Source: JADLDB01 sp040752975 (GTDB taxonomy: Bacteria; Myxococcota; Myxococcia; Myxococcales; Myxococcaceae). Taken from it: a stretch of DNA of 64,000 nt. Positions within the stretch are counted from its first letter, which is position 1, and each line of letters begins with the position of its first letter. The notes under the pieces were generated by a model. The model did no database searches and was not told the origin of the DNA. It was given only the letters and a program-made list of their open reading frames with translations. The stretch is taken from the NCBI GenBank assembly GCA_040752975.1, contig JBFMHF010000008.1, forward strand, positions 1 to 64,000, given 5' to 3'. Shown piece after piece: positions 60,083-64,000 of this stretch. A program made the translations under genes and the position numbers.

Positions 60083-61537
60083 ATGGCCCCAGTGAATGAA
60101 GCCGTCCTCGAGCGCGCCGCGAAGCTGTGCCGCGAGAAGCGCGTCGTGTTGCCCACGCTGAAGCAGATGCGGGAACCGTCCTCCATCCCTGAGAAGGTGA
60201 AGGCGAAGCTCAAGGGCGTCGGCCTGTGGGACGTCAACCCCATCAACCTCTTCCGCATCACCTGGAAGAACGACGTCGCCTCGGGGCAGTTCGGCGGCGT
60301 CAACTTCGTCGAGCTGCCGAAGTCGCTCACCGGCGTGGACGCCCGCGTCCTCGGCCTCGTCGGCAAGTACTTCCCCACCGGCGCGCACAAGGTCGGCGCG
60401 GCGTACGGCTGCCTCGTGCCCCGCCTCGTCACCGGGCAGTTCGACCCGACGACGCAGAAGGCGGTGTGGCCGTCCACCGGCAACTACTGCCGCGGCGGCG
60501 CCTTCGACTGCGCGCTGATGGGCGCGACGGCAGTGGCCATTCTCCCCGAGGGCATGTCGAAGGAGCGCTTCACCTGGCTCAAGGACATCGGCGCGGAAGT
60601 CATCGCCACGCCCGGCACCGAGTCCAACGTGAAGGAAATCTACGACAAGTGCTGGGAGATTCGCCGCACCCGCCCGCAGGACGTCATCTTCAACCAGTTC
60701 GAGGAGTTCGGGAACCCGTCGTGGCACTACCACGTCACCGGGCCGGCGCTGCTCGAGGCCTTCGAGAAGGTGAAGGGCCCGAAGAGCCGCCTGGCGGCCT
60801 TCGTGTCGGCGACCGGCTCGGCCGGCACCATCGGCGCAGGAGACTTCCTGAAGAAGCACCACCCCGGGATGCTCATCGGCGCCAATGAGGCGCTGCAGTG
60901 CCCGACGCTGTTCAACAACGGCTTCGGCGACCACCGCATCGAGGGCATCGGCGACAAGCACGTCCCCTGGATTCACAACGTGCGCAACACCGACGCCGTC
61001 ATCGCCATCGACGACGAAGACACGATGCGGCTCCTGCGCCTCTTCAACGAGCCGGCGGGCCAGGCGTGGCTCCAGAAGCAGGGCGTGCCGAAGGAGACCG
61101 TCGAGAAGCTGCCGCTTCTGGGCATCAGCAGCATCTGCAACCTCCTCTCCGCCCTGAAGCTGGCGAAGTACTACGAGCTGGGGCCCGACGACGTGGTGGT
61201 GACCGTCTTCACCGACTCGGAGGCGCTCTACACCTCGCGCCTCGAGGAGCTCCGCCACGAGCGCGGCGCCTACTCGGAGACGGACGCGGCGCGGGACCTC
61301 GACCGGCGGCTCCACGGCGTGAAGACCGATTACCTGCGCGAACTCGGCTATCGCGACCGCAAGGCGCTTCACCACCTGAAGTACTTCACCTGGGTCGAGC
61401 AGCAGGGGAAGACCGCCGACGAGCTGCGCGCGCTGTGGAGCCCGGAGTTCTGGGACGCGCGCTACGCCGAGGCGCTGGAGTGGGACGCGCTGATTGACTC
61501 GTTCAATGCTCGGACTGGCGTGCTGGCGTCCTTCTGA
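60083..61537 (+). CDS. PLP-dependent enzyme related to cysteine synthase
   Basis: The 484-residue protein is a fold-type II PLP enzyme. It has GAHKVGAAYG with the likely cofactor Lys at 103, the STGNYCRGGAFDCALMG loop that would hold the substrate carboxylate, and a GSAGTIGAGDF phosphate loop. It is longer than ordinary cysteine synthases (about 310), owing mainly to C-terminal additions. TATTCT about 9 bases before the ATG could be a -10 box, suggesting a leaderless message. It is followed by a YgfK-like gene. A 2,3-diaminopropionate-lyase-like or related role in purine catabolism is possible but unproved. Confidence 0.82.
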   Translation: MAPVNEAVLERAAKLCREKRVVLPTLKQMREPSSIPEKVKAKLKGVGLWDVNPINLFRITWKNDVASGQFGGVNFVELPKSLTGVDARVLGLVGKYFPTGAHKVGAAYGCLVPRLVTGQFDPTTQKAVWPSTGNYCRGGAFDCALMGATAVAILPEGMSKERFTWLKDIGAEVIATPGTESNVKEIYDKCWEIRRTRPQDVIFNQFEEFGNPSWHYHVTGPALLEAFEKVKGPKSRLAAFVSATGSAGTIGAGDFLKKHHPGMLIGANEALQCPTLFNNGFGDHRIEGIGDKHVPWIHNVRNTDAVIAIDDEDTMRLLRLFNEPAGQAWLQKQGVPKETVEKLPLLGISSICNLLSALKLAKYYELGPDDVVVTVFTDSEALYTSRLEELRHERGAYSETDAARDLDRRLHGVKTDYLRELGYRDRKALHHLKYFTWVEQQGKTADELRALWSPEFWDARYAEALEWDALIDSFNARTGVLASF

Positions 61538-61554
61538 TCTTCCCCTCTCCCTGA

Positions 61555-61579
61555 CCCTCTCCCCCGCTGGGGGAGAGGG
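61555..61579. repeat. Perfect hairpin with an 11-base stem between two plus-strand genes
   Basis: CCCTCTCCCCC, a three-base GCT loop and GGGGGAGAGGG make a perfect stem. It lies between the PLP-enzyme gene and the YgfK-like gene. No U-run follows, so it is not a standard terminator. A related weaker hairpin occurs near 6,176. It is likely a dispersed REP-like element that may tune the relative levels of the two products. Confidence 0.7.
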
Positions 61580-61591
61580 GAGATTGGTTCC

Positions 61592-63616
<2,025 letters not shown>

Positions 63617-63669
63617 CGGCGCTCCGCGTCTGCCTCCGTCTGGTGCGTCATACTAGACTCGCGGTCATC

Positions 63670-64000
63670 GTGCGCGTCGCCGCTCTGTGCTTCACGTTGG
63701 TGCTGGCGGCCTGCCGCTTCGACGCGTCGCTGCCGCCGGACGCCTCCGTCACCTGCCGCACGTCCGACGATTGCCCGCCGGGCACGAGCTGCAACTTGCT
63801 GGAGCGCCGCTGCGTCGCGCTGCCGGGCGTCGACAACGTCGCGCCCACCCTGGCGGCGCCGGCCACCATCACCTACCAGATGAGCGACCCGCAGGGGCGC
63901 AGCCTGCAACTCGACGGCGTGGGCCCCGCGTCGCAGGTGGCGATTGGGTTTTCCACCAACGAGCCGCTGGGAGAAGTCCCCGTGCTGAGCGCCTGCGGGC
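63670..64000 (+). CDS. N-terminal part of a Cys-containing lipoprotein, cut by the window edge
   Basis: The first 110 codons show a signal and lipobox (VLAAC, Cys 15) and then a CRTSDDCPPGTSCN segment with a further Cys, which matches the two-pair Cys modules of the other surface lipoproteins here. A beta-rich stretch follows to the end of the window. The GTG start has TACTAG about 13 bases upstream as a possible -10 element. It begins 53 bases after the YgfK-like gene but is probably unrelated in function. Confidence 0.7.
   Translation, partial: MRVAALCFTLVLAACRFDASLPPDASVTCRTSDDCPPGTSCNLLERRCVALPGVDNVAPTLAAPATITYQMSDPQGRSLQLDGVGPASQVAIGFSTNEPLGEVPVLSACG

Overview
The window is a 64 kb stretch of GC-rich chromosome (roughly 70% GC with strong G/C bias at third codon positions). 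It most likely comes from a myxobacterium (phylum Myxococcota). Pointers to this are an MglA-like GTPase next to a sensor kinase, a DUF2378-type protein, a DUF4175 protein with a long Gln/Glu-rich coiled coil, a DUF922 zinc-protease lipoprotein, and four lipoproteins in which a lipobox is followed by a long Gly/Ser linker. No rRNA, tRNA or CRISPR array was seen.

Layout. 0-10 kb: an edge fragment, an isoaspartyl peptidase, a five-gene minus-strand operon (His-rich membrane protein, TonB-dependent receptor, three lipoproteins) that looks like a metal-uptake module, then OsmC and hemerythrin proteins and a Cys-rich lipoprotein. 9.8-24.5 kb: a 1,080-residue surface protein with a von Willebrand A domain, a peptidase MA / DUF4175 pair, a DUF922 lipoprotein, and an operon of MglA-like GTPase, PocR-domain histidine kinase, membrane spermidine-synthase-like protein and HEAT-repeat protein. 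24.7-33.2 kb: an acetyltransferase, recF, a repetitive Cys-rich surface lipoprotein with six 59-residue repeats, a degenerate PilT-like ATPase, and a cereblon-type CULT-domain protein. 33.2-41 kb: a CPBP-family membrane protein, a fused FAD monooxygenase/old-yellow-enzyme protein, an M20 peptidase, gene remnants, a 140-bp inverted-repeat element, and a lipoprotein / methyltransferase / DUF2378 operon. 41.4-53.3 kb: PEBP protein, AspT-like transporter, two Gly-linker lipoproteins, an AAA+ ATPase, a ferredoxin-NADP reductase-like protein and hydrolases.

53.3-57.1 kb is the clearest accessory patch. Two defective IS91-family transposase copies lie in the same orientation on either side of a lipoprotein gene of lower third-position GC. 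Outside them, a 90-bp fragment of the 3' end of the mocA-like gene is duplicated from the intact gene at the other edge.

57.1-63.6 kb carries a threonine-synthase-like protein, an XdhC-family protein and a MocA-like nucleotidyltransferase, each pair of stop and start codons overlapping. Divergent to them are a second PLP-dependent enzyme and a YgfK-like iron-sulfur oxidoreductase. The combination resembles the purine/molybdenum-hydroxylase gene sets known from Escherichia coli and gut anaerobes, but the YgfK homologue lacks the internal GltD-like part.

Four-base start/stop overlaps (ATGA or GTGA) recur in nearly every minus-strand operon and fix many start codons. Products without a named function are described only by what is visible in them.
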